The notes under the pieces were generated by a model. It was not told the origin of the DNA. It searched no databases and was given only the letters and a program-made list of their open reading frames with translations. Both the position numbers and the translations under genes were made by a program. Shown here piece by piece: positions 47,656 to 58,900 of a stretch of 64,000 nucleotides of DNA; positions within the stretch are counted from its first letter, which is position 1; every line of letters starts with the position of its first letter. Origin of the DNA: Panagrolaimus kolymaensis (taxonomy: Eukaryota > Nematoda > Chromadorea > Rhabditida > Panagrolaimidae); contig JAJQJQ010000003.1 of assembly GCA_028622995.1 (NCBI GenBank), forward strand, positions 3,348,001-3,412,000, written 5' to 3'.

Positions 47656-50600
47656 CTATACACTTGTATTTAAGCCCATAAATGAGGAATTTTGTGTTGC
47701 TGCTATTTGCTGCTGGGATGGAGGTCCTTTGCCAATGGGTGATGAAGCTCTCGAGGATGGAGAGAATGCATCTTGTTTTTCTGGTTCATATGCCTAAAAA
47801 AGATTGAGTTATGATTGCTTTTAAACTTTTTAGAAGCACAAATGTAAAAAAAACTTACATCATTTCGACGTCCATATGTTGGTGTAACGGAACCAGGTCG
47901 CATTGCTTTCAAATCTCCTCTATTTTGCCGCCTCTTTTGTTTGATACACCAACAAGATAAGAAAATGAGAACAATAACTAGAATAATTCCTATAGTGCCT
48001 GCTATTGCTGTAAGCCACTTGAGGAAATTTTCAATTTCTCTTGCTCGACACCATGGCTGATTTCCTTTATTCCATTCAAATCTATATCGTGTGGGATCGT
48101 TGTAATCCACAATAATATTGCATTTATATTCATAATCTCCATGAATCCAATGAGTTTGGAAACAACCAAATCTTACAACATCGCCTTGTAAATAGCCGGA
48201 AGCAAAAGCTGGGGTTTTTGTAAGATATTCAGGATATTCAACATTAATAGCGCCGCAACTATTATCTGCAAGATAAAAATTTTAACAAAATCGATCAAAG
48301 GCTAAATTTATTTTGCTTACATTGTCTCATAACTTGGTTTCGATCAAGATTGTATTGATTCCATAAGTTTTGAAGTTCAAGACCAAGAGTTTCAGAATTG
48401 AAGAAAGTGTAATCAAACATACAAGGAACACTATCACCGCATTCAGAAATAATTTGGGCTGGATTATCTGGACAAATTTCTCTACCAATTTGCAAAGTAA
48501 GTTGACTTTGAAGGGGTTGAAGAGCAACTAAAATATATATTTAAAAAAAGAAAGTAAAATTAAAAATTGTTACTATTAGGGTTTTGTTGCAAATCTCGAC
48601 ACATTTGTAAAAGTTGAACCAAGTCATTTCCTGTTTTTGGATCGAAAGTATAATATCCAGTTTCATATTTTGGAGCTGCTTTATAAATAGGACTGTTTTT
48701 CATTGCAACTTCGGGGAAAACTTCGAAAGCTCTATCAGTGTCGGTGCTGGTGATGAACATATTATCATTAGGCATAAGATTATTTAATACACCAGGAGCA
48801 TTTTGTTGAGTGCCTTGATTACCTGTTCCAACAACTCTATCTAAAAATATTTTTTTATTATTAATTTTTCTCTTTGAATTTGAGCTTACAATTTTGAATA
48901 ATTTGTTGACGGAAGGCTTCTGAATTAACATCATTAAGAGTTAATCCTTCATAAAGGGCACCAGTGGATTGATCAGGGAATGGACGGATCAAACCAGCAA
49001 CACGGGGAAGATTATAGCGTTGGCGAAGTTCTTGATCACGGGTATTATCGCCATCTGGCCTGACACCATATCTCGGTGGAACGCCGATTTCAACATCGAG
49101 AAGACCCATACTTTCTTGGAACATAGAAAGTCGATCAATATCAAGAGCGTAAGATTCACGAATTTTAAGACCAATTTCAGCTTCTTCAAGAACAACATAA
49201 ATTTCTGGTTGACCACGTTGGACATTGTTGACGTAAATTAATACTCCACTGAATCTTTGAAGTCTCATGGTGTCAAAGTAACGCAACAAATTACCAACAA
49301 TAATGTTGGTTCGATATCGGAATCGACGAGTATCTCCACGAGCTGTTACGACAACACGATCAGTGCCTGTTGCTTCAATTGCAACACCAGTAATGACAGT
49401 AATGTTGGATGGTTGGACAAGATCAGCTTGAGACATGTAATGTCCTAATAAACTGAAGTCGACTTTTCTATTTGGGTATCTTTCCAATCGAACTTGAATC
49501 CGAACTTCTGGATTATTTTCAGTTTGAGGGATATAAAGAAGAGTAAAGACACCAGGCTCATTAAAGATAAATTTCTGGTTATCGAGTGTACCAAATGTTC
49601 CACCACCCATTCCATATCCCACTGCTGGAGGTTGATATTGTTGACAACTGCTACTTGGACGACGCCAATAAAACATTTGACAACGGAATTTAGCATATTT
49701 GCAGCATAAAAAGTATGGCATGTAATCATGATGGAATGCGCTCAAACCCGGTACTTCAAATTGTCCAATATAAGGACTTGAACCGAATTCATAAGCTCTC
49801 ATGGGAAAACCAGGATTATAAAACATATTTTCTATGACTTTTATAACCGGCTGATATGTTGTTTGCTGCAAGAATCCTTCTTTACTGTAACAACAAACTT
49901 GGCCATAAGTGGTTGGGAAGCGGCTAAAAATAAAGTAATTTTAAATGCTAAAACGGTATTATAAATTTCTTACTGCATCGAATTTATATCAAAATCTCTT
50001 TCATGCTTTCCTGCATACGAACCATAAACATTTTGCGCTGACATATAGCAATTTTCAGCACCAATAACTTCTGGACAAGTGATATCACGGAATTCTTGTG
50101 AGCAACGAGGATGGGGCATAAAACGACCGAGATCCATTTTAGCTTGAGCTTCAACACATGGACATGAAGCATTATTTTCAGTATCACGAATAAAATTCCA
50201 AAGGGCTCCATCTTCATCATACCAATCGTGACACATTTCTGTAGCTTTTTTAACAACAAATTCAGTTCGAGCTTGTTGATCTTGAGTAGAGAAAGTTGTG
50301 GTTTGGAATTCAGGATTATTGGAAGTCCAAAGGAAGTGAAGGGAAATGGGTGCTGATACAAGACTAAAAAATTTGCATAATTATTTGTTCTTTTATAATT
50401 TTGTTTTTAATTACCCCGATATTAAATTTGGTGGTGATGTAGGGTTATCATTGCCTCTAATAGGTGCTAATTTTAGGAATCCAAAGCGGAAGGAATACAA
50501 TTCGTGCATTCTTTCCCAATCATTCAAATACCATTGTTCCACTTGATACAAATTTATCACTTCTTCTTGAGGCATGAAGCGATATTCAAGTTGATTGCGA

Positions 50601-52383
50601 TTTGAATAAGTTGCAAGTCTAGCTAAAACCCGATATTGTGGGGTGAATTTTTTAAGTCCATCATCCTTTGCTTCTTTGTAACCAATAACAAAAAGACCAA
50701 GTTGAACTGCATACAATGTATCATCATAAATGCGAAGATTTGAATCAGCGGCATTTAAGTCAGGATTTGTGAAATTTCTGGGATACCACGAAATAGGCAT
50801 AACTTGATATGGTAGTGGATTTTTAAACCAATTATATATGTTACCAATATCTAATCTCATCGGATCCAAAGTCGGCGGCACGAAGTAAACATAACCAACA
50901 AAAGCTTTGTCATCCATTGCTTTACCAGTTTGTGGTTGGAAATACAATGTTTTTGTACCCCAATCATAAATTCTTGGAATGTTACATCTAGCAATGGAAG
51001 GATTCAAAACAATACAACTTGCAGTTTCACGCTGCTCTATCATGAGTATGTATGTTTTAGATCTATCCAAACACATTGCGTTGATATCGATTGTCATTTC
51101 ACCAAGCATGTTAACAATATTTGGATAGATAAGCATAGGATACGTACCACCAGTTTTGTTGGAGCAACCACCAGGTCTTACAACGTCATCAACTCTGAAC
51201 ATGTATCTGCCGCGAACTTGACTAGGAACACCTGATCGAGATGCAAGAATTTTGGGAGAGTTTTTGTATAATTGTGTTGGATCAACATCAACCAAACCAG
51301 TATGATTCCCGCCGTTAAAGAGGGCTCTGCACCTACCACTTCGAGAGTTCATGCGGAAATCAGCAGCATCAAAACCAAGTTTGTCATAATTTATAATAAC
51401 ATAACTCAAACGCGCAGCTTGATCAGAAAGCCAAATAACTTGATATGTAGCAAGTTGGCCATCATCAAGATCAGATCGACCAGATACCGCAGAAGCAGTG
51501 TTATACCAAGTAATAACAACAGCGGCATCAGCTCTAAACATGTTTGCACCAGCCACACCTTCTTGAAGCCATTGCATCATTAATTCGATGAAGTAATCAC
51601 TGTTCGCATCACAACGAACATAACTTCCGGGTGTTCCTGGACACGCTTGATTTGTGGATTGTCCGAAAAAGCCTGAAGGTTGAATGGATCCTTCGGTATT
51701 AATGTTATTTAGCGAGCCGCGTCCAAACAATGATTGACGAAGCATAAGACGAAAGAAAACGCCAGCCCTCAATCCAGGAATTGCATCTTGAGTAATTTGC
51801 TGTTTACATAAATATGGGGCAATCATAGCTGGATCTTGAACTCGAGGCCAATCAGTGGAATCAGGGCCAACATTGATGGTGGGACCTTGATCCAAAACTG
51901 TTGCGAAAGCCATGTAACCATTTACGGAAATGGTGGTGTAATTGTACCATCCTCCATAAAATGGAAAATACATATGCAAATCAATTGTTTGACCAGATGT
52001 CAAAAATCCAGGAGCTACTTCCAGATCACCATTTTCTGGACCAAATGGCACCAAATTAACTAAAATTAAAAAGTTATATTTCCACTAAATATAATTCTTA
52101 GCAAACCTCCATAAAATGCATTAGTGCCTGTTCCAGTAAATAATACACCTTGTTGCTGCGCTTGAATATTTGGTTGTTGGATTGCTCCAGGTTGTATAAC
52201 TTGAGCACTGACTTTACCCGCCTCATAATAGCTACTAATAAAAATAAATAAAATAAAAAACAATTTTAATGAAAGACATGATTTAGAGATATGATATCTG
52301 GATTTTACATTATGATTTTGATGATCGCCGTCGTCGTCGTCCCTGTGATTATCAGGCGGCGTCGCTACAGGAGGACGCCGCAT
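47656..52383 (-). CDS. Mesh-like transmembrane protein B (NIDO, AMOP, vWD, Sushi)
   Basis: Tandem paralogue of protein A. Eight exons: 52383-52107, 52059-50415, 50363-49974, 49923-48890, 48840-48574, 48527-48321, 48265-47859, 47793-47656; 1454 aa. The N-terminus is hydrophilic (PPDNHRDDDDGDHQNHN) before a hydrophobic signal segment (LKLFFILFIFISSYY). Then come NIDO (VLDQGPTINVGPDSTDWPR, identical to A), E-set-like region, AMOP (EMCHDWYDEDG, CPCVEAQAKMDLGRFMPHP), vWD-type, Sushi and a transmembrane helix (IAGTIGIILVIVLIFLSC). The ectodomain is closely similar to A throughout, but the spacer and the cytoplasmic tail are unrelated; the tail ends NTSV. It lacks A's intron in the E-set region and has one A lacks just before AMOP. 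Confidence 0.92.
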
Positions 52384-55300
52384 TGCTATTTGAAGGATAA
52401 ACGCAACACAATGTTACGTTGTTTCCTTTTACAATAAGGCTGCGTTTCTATAAAATAAATCAAATTTTTTTTAAGTTCGTTGGAATTCAAAAATTTTATA
52501 AAGATGATACAATAAGACACGCAAATTTTTAAGTAGCTGAAAAACGTAAAAATGCAAAACAAAAAAAGCGAATGGACAAGCTAAAGAACAAGTTGCAAAA
52601 GTATGCAGTATTCTTATTTTTAGTTAACCAAAAGAAGGTTAAGAAATTTTCAGAGACATACGAAAGAATGAATGGTCAGTAAACAGTAGAAGACGATGAA
52701 CGTTCGTTCCAACGTGACTTGAAAGCGGCTTCCACTTTAACCCTCTCTATTCCTTTTTCCCGTTTTGTACAAATATATGATGAAGAATGAAGAAGACAAT
52801 CGGGAGCGAGCTAACGCGATGGTCAATTTTTAAGCGTTAGATTTAAGTAGCGGGAAGCAAAAATTCTCCGATTGACTTTATCGAAAAAAAATATGGCTAC
52901 TGCTCATTTGTTTAAAAAAGAAGAAGGAAATTAACAAAGTTACTATTGTACATTAAAAAAGGAATTTGTAATAATTTAAAATTTTCAACAAAAAGATGGA
53001 GAAGGAAATAAAAATAAATAAATATGCATTAGACAATTGGCAACTAAGCATAGATATAGCTTCGAAAAAGGTACAGTAATTTAATCTAAAATGCCAAACA
53101 TATAAATGGGCAAAAAACGACAAAATATAAACTTAATAAATGAAACCTCGTTTTATATAAACTTCAAAGCAATGAGTAAATTTTTTTAAAAACCAAACTT
53201 TTTTTTATCTAAATTTATTTGGTCCAAGCACACAATAATAAAATCGACTCTTTTTATTCACTTACTAATTTTTACTGCCTTCACTGGCAGTAGCAAGAGC
53301 CATCTCTGACGTTCTCTGTTGACCACTACTGCTTGTGCGAAGGTAGGAGTAGTAGCGGTCATCGCGCAGTTCAAACAAATCCTCAACGGAGTTAGTCAAG
53401 ACTGGCTCAAAAAAGAAAAATACGTCGTTGTTGTCTTCGTTGACTGAGTGACTAACGACGATGGCCAAGTAAAGTATACCAACAGAACAGTGGCTATAGC
53501 ATTATTATTAAGTTTGAGCAACATCGTTCAAAAAAATTTTTAGTGACTTTATCTTTTCCGGTTTAAAATATTGTAAAAAAGGAAGTTAAAAATTACCAAA
53601 AGCCAATATTAGAAAAAAAAATCGGATCAATGTTAATAGAAGTTATGGAATGGGGACAAAAAAGGTCTCTTGAGTTATGCATCTTGTGAACACGATGATG
53701 ACTAACTGAACCTAGATCAAACTGGTCAAGAAAAATTTCTCCGATAAAGCAAAAAAAAAACAAGTACAACAAAAAAAAATTCAAAGAAATCAATGCGAAA
53801 AATAAATGATGGAAAAAACTACTTTGTAAAAAAGTGATAAATTCAAAACCATCCATCAACTTTTGTGGACATTGGCTATGGTGGTGGTGGTGAGGCTGGA
53901 ATTAAAACGAACGCAAAGATCTCAGGTTACTTCATCTTGGACCTTTGCCCCACGGTCAGCAGCCGTCAGCCAGCTACTGTGTTTGTTTACTTTTCATAGC
54001 ATTGTTTCCTATATTGCGAACACAATGCTCCTTCTTCAGGTATATAGATAGACTCACAGAGACCAAAAAAATATGGGGGATATAAATTTGTGTTATAATA
54101 AAATTCTTCTTAGAATATTTTTAAATCAATAAATAATATTTGCTTCTTTTTTATAATACAATAAAATAAATTTCCTCAAAATATATTTCCGGCAAAGTTG
54201 TTAGTTGTTACAAAATTTGGACATTCAAGTAGCAAGAAAAAACTAGCAAATGATTCAAAGTGATAGAAATACCATCCGTCGGCGATGGGTCATCAGGAAA
54301 ACGAAGTAGCAACAATTATTTTCTTTAAATAGTTAAGGAGAAAAAGAAGAAGCTCACAAGAATTTACAAAAAAATGAAGGTAGACAAAACTTGCAATTAA
54401 CTTAACCCGAGAAAGAAATTTTTTTTAAACCTCTTTATTATTGTCAACACGAATTTTATTTATCTTATCAAAAAACGTTCTTAAAAAAAGAAAAGTGCCG
54501 AATTAGTGGCATAACCCAAGTATTAGATTTTTTCAGTATGATTGACCTTATGTAAACATGCCTTTAAAATGGCGAGCATTGAGGTAATAGATGATCAAAA
54601 AATAATTTGGCATCAAAAGTTCCTTTTTTTCATTTTGTATGCTAATTTTGGACATTAAATAAAAGCTAATTTGAAAAGAGACTATAGAAAATCACACAAA
54701 AATTAATTAACTTCCTTTTTTTATTCAGTAGAAAAAATGTTATTTTTCTTTTTTAGCTGCCACGCAAATAATACTCCAAAAAGAAGTGCAAAAGTCAAAA
54801 TAATTTTAAATACAAAATCGGATCGTAGAGTACTTACAAATCATACTTAACCATTTTTGCTTTCGATCTTTACCATTGATGATTGTTTATAATGTGCTTG
54901 CTTTGCTGTTTTATGCGTGGCGAACAAGAGAGCTTTGTTTCGCTAAATCATTGATGCTTTTTTTGTGGTCATTGCAAAAAAGAGGAGAAAATGAAAAGAC
55001 AAAAAAGGTGAATACCACTTAAAAGTTGATTTTGATGTTATTATTATTATTCATTTGTTTTTACCCGAAAAAAAAGAGAAGAATAATAAAGGTAAACCTC
55101 TTCTTTTTCACCGATGAAAAGAAAAGAAAAAATTTTTTCTTTTGCAAACAAAATAAAAATAAAACTTTATCGCAATATCATTTATTTATTATCACATATG
55201 TATGCAATAAAATGATATAAAACACATGGACACCCGTTTTTTGCCATTCATTTATCTTTGTTTTTTTCTTTTCATTGAGACAACATTAAAATTATTATTT

Positions 55301-55925
55301 AATTGATTTGAAATTTTGCCGCCGACAAGAACAAGACAAAATACAAACATACCGAATAATAATAAAAAAATGAATTTGTTTTTTTCCTTTCCTCAAAAGT
55401 TTATATTTTTTTAAAAAGAAGAATTTCTCCTTGAAGAGGAATGCTGCTTACTAGTCAAGAAGGAATAAGAACAACTGTTACATATTTGCTTATTGCAGCG
55501 TTTCAGCTCATCCATGCTTTTCCTCCTTTCTTCTTTTGCCCTTTCTTTTTTGTGTTGGTGGTAGTGGCAAAAATGAAGGAAGGAATGAATGAAAAAAAGG
55601 TAGAAAATGTTTTAACAAACAAAAAAAAGTTTTTCCTTTAAGCCCACAGGTTAACGATGTTGAAAAAAGCCAAAGGACCTTGAAGCGACCGGAAATTTTT
55701 TTGAATGTTTTTTGCATTTTTTTTTTTTTGCTTTGCGCCAAAGATAATTGCAAAATCAAAAAGTTTTCCCGCTTTTTACATGAATTTTTTGTTTGACTTT
55801 TTAAAACAAAAGAATTATGATTTGAATAGTCGCCTTTTTAAATTTCTTTAAACTTAAAAACTTTAAACTTTTTTATAAACTTTTTAGATGTCAAGATTAG
55901 AGAAGTAAAAGTAGTTAGTTTCTAA
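52384..55925. other. Intergenic between Mesh-like gene B and the GDNF-receptor-like gene
   Basis: About 3.5 kb. It is mostly AT-rich with no recognised gene, but two GC-richer islands stand out: 53265-53470, with a coding-like minus-strand frame (listed separately), and 53855-54050, with no convincing frame. AGATAA (GATA-type) sites for a minus-strand gene occur near 53205 and 53545. Divergent promoters of the two flanking genes lie here. Confidence 0.4.
53265..53468 (-). CDS. Candidate exon of a small acidic protein, incomplete model
   Basis: A minus-strand frame reads NEDNNDVFFFFEPVL, then FELRDDRYYSYLRTSSS, and ends at a TAG at 53265 followed within about 12 nt by AATAAA. The base composition is much less AT-rich than the flanks and the codons look protein-like. 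There is no in-frame ATG. An ATG at about 53523 begins a signal-peptide-like stretch (MLLKLNNNAIATVLLVYFTW) in a different frame, and no plausible intron joins the two. It may be the last exon of a small secreted gene, a decayed gene, or non-coding conserved DNA. Confidence 0.25.
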   Translation of the reverse strand: MAIVVSHSVNEDNNDVFFFFEPVLTNSVEDLFELRDDRYYSYLRTSSSGQQRTSEMALATASEGSKN

Positions 55926-58900
55926 ATGCTTCCAACTTTATCATTATACTGCCTTTTATTATTTATTTTTATCAGTTGTAATAGAATTGATGCAGAAACC
56001 GGTAATCATATTTTATAAAAAAGTGGCTTTTCTATAAATAAATTACAGATATATTTAGCTGTTTACATTTAAAATCATTATGTAAAAGAATTCCAGAATG
56101 CTATAAACATTTAAAACATTTAGAATCACGATGTGGCATATCAACTCAAAGTAAACTTTTTTTCATTTATTGTCGATATTTCATTTCATTTTTAGACTGC
56201 CAAACGAATACAGTCTCCGATTGTGTTCATTGTTTACGATCAATCAGGGATACTTTAGGGGTATATAATGGCACTTGCTGGTGTTATGAAAGTCATGGTA
56301 AAATTCTTTTTATTGGAAATTTTTTTTATAAAGCTTCAAAAATTTAGGTGCTTTAAAACAATGTGAACATTTCCGTGCTAAAATTTGGTTGCATCCATGT
56401 GAAAGAAGATTATCTAATTATCATATCGAAAATGCCTTGCTTACTTCTGAAGCTGAATTGCCATTACCTTTACAAAATACTTTATTATTTAGTGATGATT
56501 CGCCTGATGATATTGATGTGTTTAGTAATAGTATTAAAAGAACAACTCGTTCCCCGATGGCAACTGAAATTGAGCAATGGAGGCATCAGCTAAATAGTGA
56601 TATTTTTACCGCTTTTTAAAATTTAATTTATTCATCCTTTTTTAAGCTTTGCCCGCTGTTCGACCTCAAAGAGCTGAATTAACTTGTCATGGAGCTTTAT
56701 ATGATGTTTGTTTAAAACATATCGCTTGCCGAGAGTTATGGAAAATATTTCGACAAGAATGTGTTGTAGATGCTCAAAATCAATGCAAAATGACAAATCC
56801 TGATAATTGTTGGCAATCTTTTGAAGGTATTAGTTGGACTGGACTTGGTAACTGCACTTGTCTCGATAGTAATTCCGATTGCCATTGGATTCGATTGCAA
56901 ACAAATTATAATAAATGCATTTGTATGTTTTCTTTTTTACATTTTTTTGCAATTTCAAAAGGTAATTTTTTGTTGCAGATGAATTAACTTTATCTGGACA
57001 TGCTTCACGTCCACAATCCCCGGCATCTTTAACCTATATAGAGCAATATCGGCAACATCATAGTTATACTACACCATCGCCAACAACCTTTATTCTTGAC
57101 AATAAAGTTGAGGTTAAAGCAAAAGTCAGTGAAGCTACACCAACACCCTCACAAAGACCACAAGAAAATGGAAGATATCAACAAACAAATAATTATTATT
57201 GGAGAGAAGAAGAAAATAAGAAGAGGCAACAAGAAGCTGAAAGAAAAAGGCAAGAAGAATTGAGAAAACGTGTAGAAGAAAGAAAAAAATATGAAGAAGA
57301 GAGGAATCGATTGGAGAAGCTTAGATTGGAAAGGCAAAAGCAAATAGATGAGCGTCAAAAACTTTATGAAGAACAGCGTAGAAAATCACAGGAACAACGA
57401 GAACAAAAATATAATTATCCCTTGCAAAATTCAGTTGAAAATGGAAACCGTTATAATAAAAACCAAAATCAAAACCAAAATCAACAACAATATATGGGTT
57501 ATGTGAGAGCAGAAGTGAAGTAAATTTAAAAAAAATTTAAAAAACGGAAAAAGAGTATTAAATTATTTTGACATTTTTTAGAATATCAAGCACAGCGAGA
57601 ACCATTGTTACAGCCATACCAAAGCCACCAATAAGCACAACAACAGCAAAGCCTAAAACTACAACAACAACCACAACAACTACTACTTCCACGAGCACTA
57701 CTACCACAACACCTTTGCCAACAACCATTACATCAATTTCAACAACAACGGAAGAACCTCCTCCAACAGTAACCCTAGCATCAGAAGATTTTCAAAATGA
57801 AGATGAAAATATTGATGTCGATGTTTCTGCCGAAACCCCAGATATTTCAACAACATCTCCTGCAGCCGCATCTTTTATAATTTCACATAAGCAGCTTAAT
57901 ATTCAGAAAAAAGTAAAAAAAGAAGGTTTGTCTCTCTCATAATTTTTTTGTTTACTACCAATTTTTATTTAAGTAAACATAATTTTTTTTTCATTCTGGA
58001 GCAAAATTTTCCCCTACTACCAACTAACCTCATTGCAACCAACCAAAAACAAACTCTCCATCTCTTTTATTTTTTTTCTTCAATAAGCATGCTTTTCCGT
58101 TATTTTAAACGCCAATCTCAATTAAGCTTCAAGAAGATTTGCCCTGCCACATTTTTTTCTAGTAGCTATGTTGCTAAAATAAAAATAAAAAATAAAAAAA
58201 CGATTTCCACTCATTAGTTCACAGATGTGTAGCAATGCAAGTCGCAAGCTTGAATAGAAAAAAAATATTTCTTCTATGGGTTGAATTTTTGAATTTTTTT
58301 TCTTCTTCCATCGTGTACTCTTTTTTCTTTCTTTCATATAATTTTTTATATTTCTAACTTTGTAACCTAGCCATGAATTTCCTCTATAATATAATGGGAA
58401 GGGGAGTATACTTATCATATGTCAAAATAAAAAAGCTTTATATGGTGAAACATAGTCAAAAAAAGAAAGGAAAAAAAGTTTAGTTGAAATAAAAAAAAGC
58501 GTGGGGAAAAATGTGGGAGAAATTTGGTTAACAGAAAGAAAATATGTATGAAATTCAATGCTTAATTAATGATATTATAAGTTTTATAGAGTAAAAATAG
58601 TTTTTTATAACTCATTTATTTTGGTGTTAAAATTTGGTAATTTAATATCCCTTTTTTAAGGTCAAGTTAGTTAAAAACTTTTTTTACATCTAAATTTTCT
58701 TTTAGCTTGTTGTTGTATTAATATTTATTTGTAAAAACTATGTTTAAAGAAAAAAAGTAAAATGTTCAGAAAAAATTTTTATAAATGTGTTTCTAAAACG
58801 AAGGCTTACCCAAAAATTTGGACACTTTTTTTTAACTTTTTGAACGGCGGTGCCACCTTTAAATTTTAAACTCACTATTCGATTATTTTTTTCCGGAAAA

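Noticed and set aside
50930..51235. Plus-strand frames over Mesh-like gene B
   Set aside because: Antisense shadows of the long NIDO exon.
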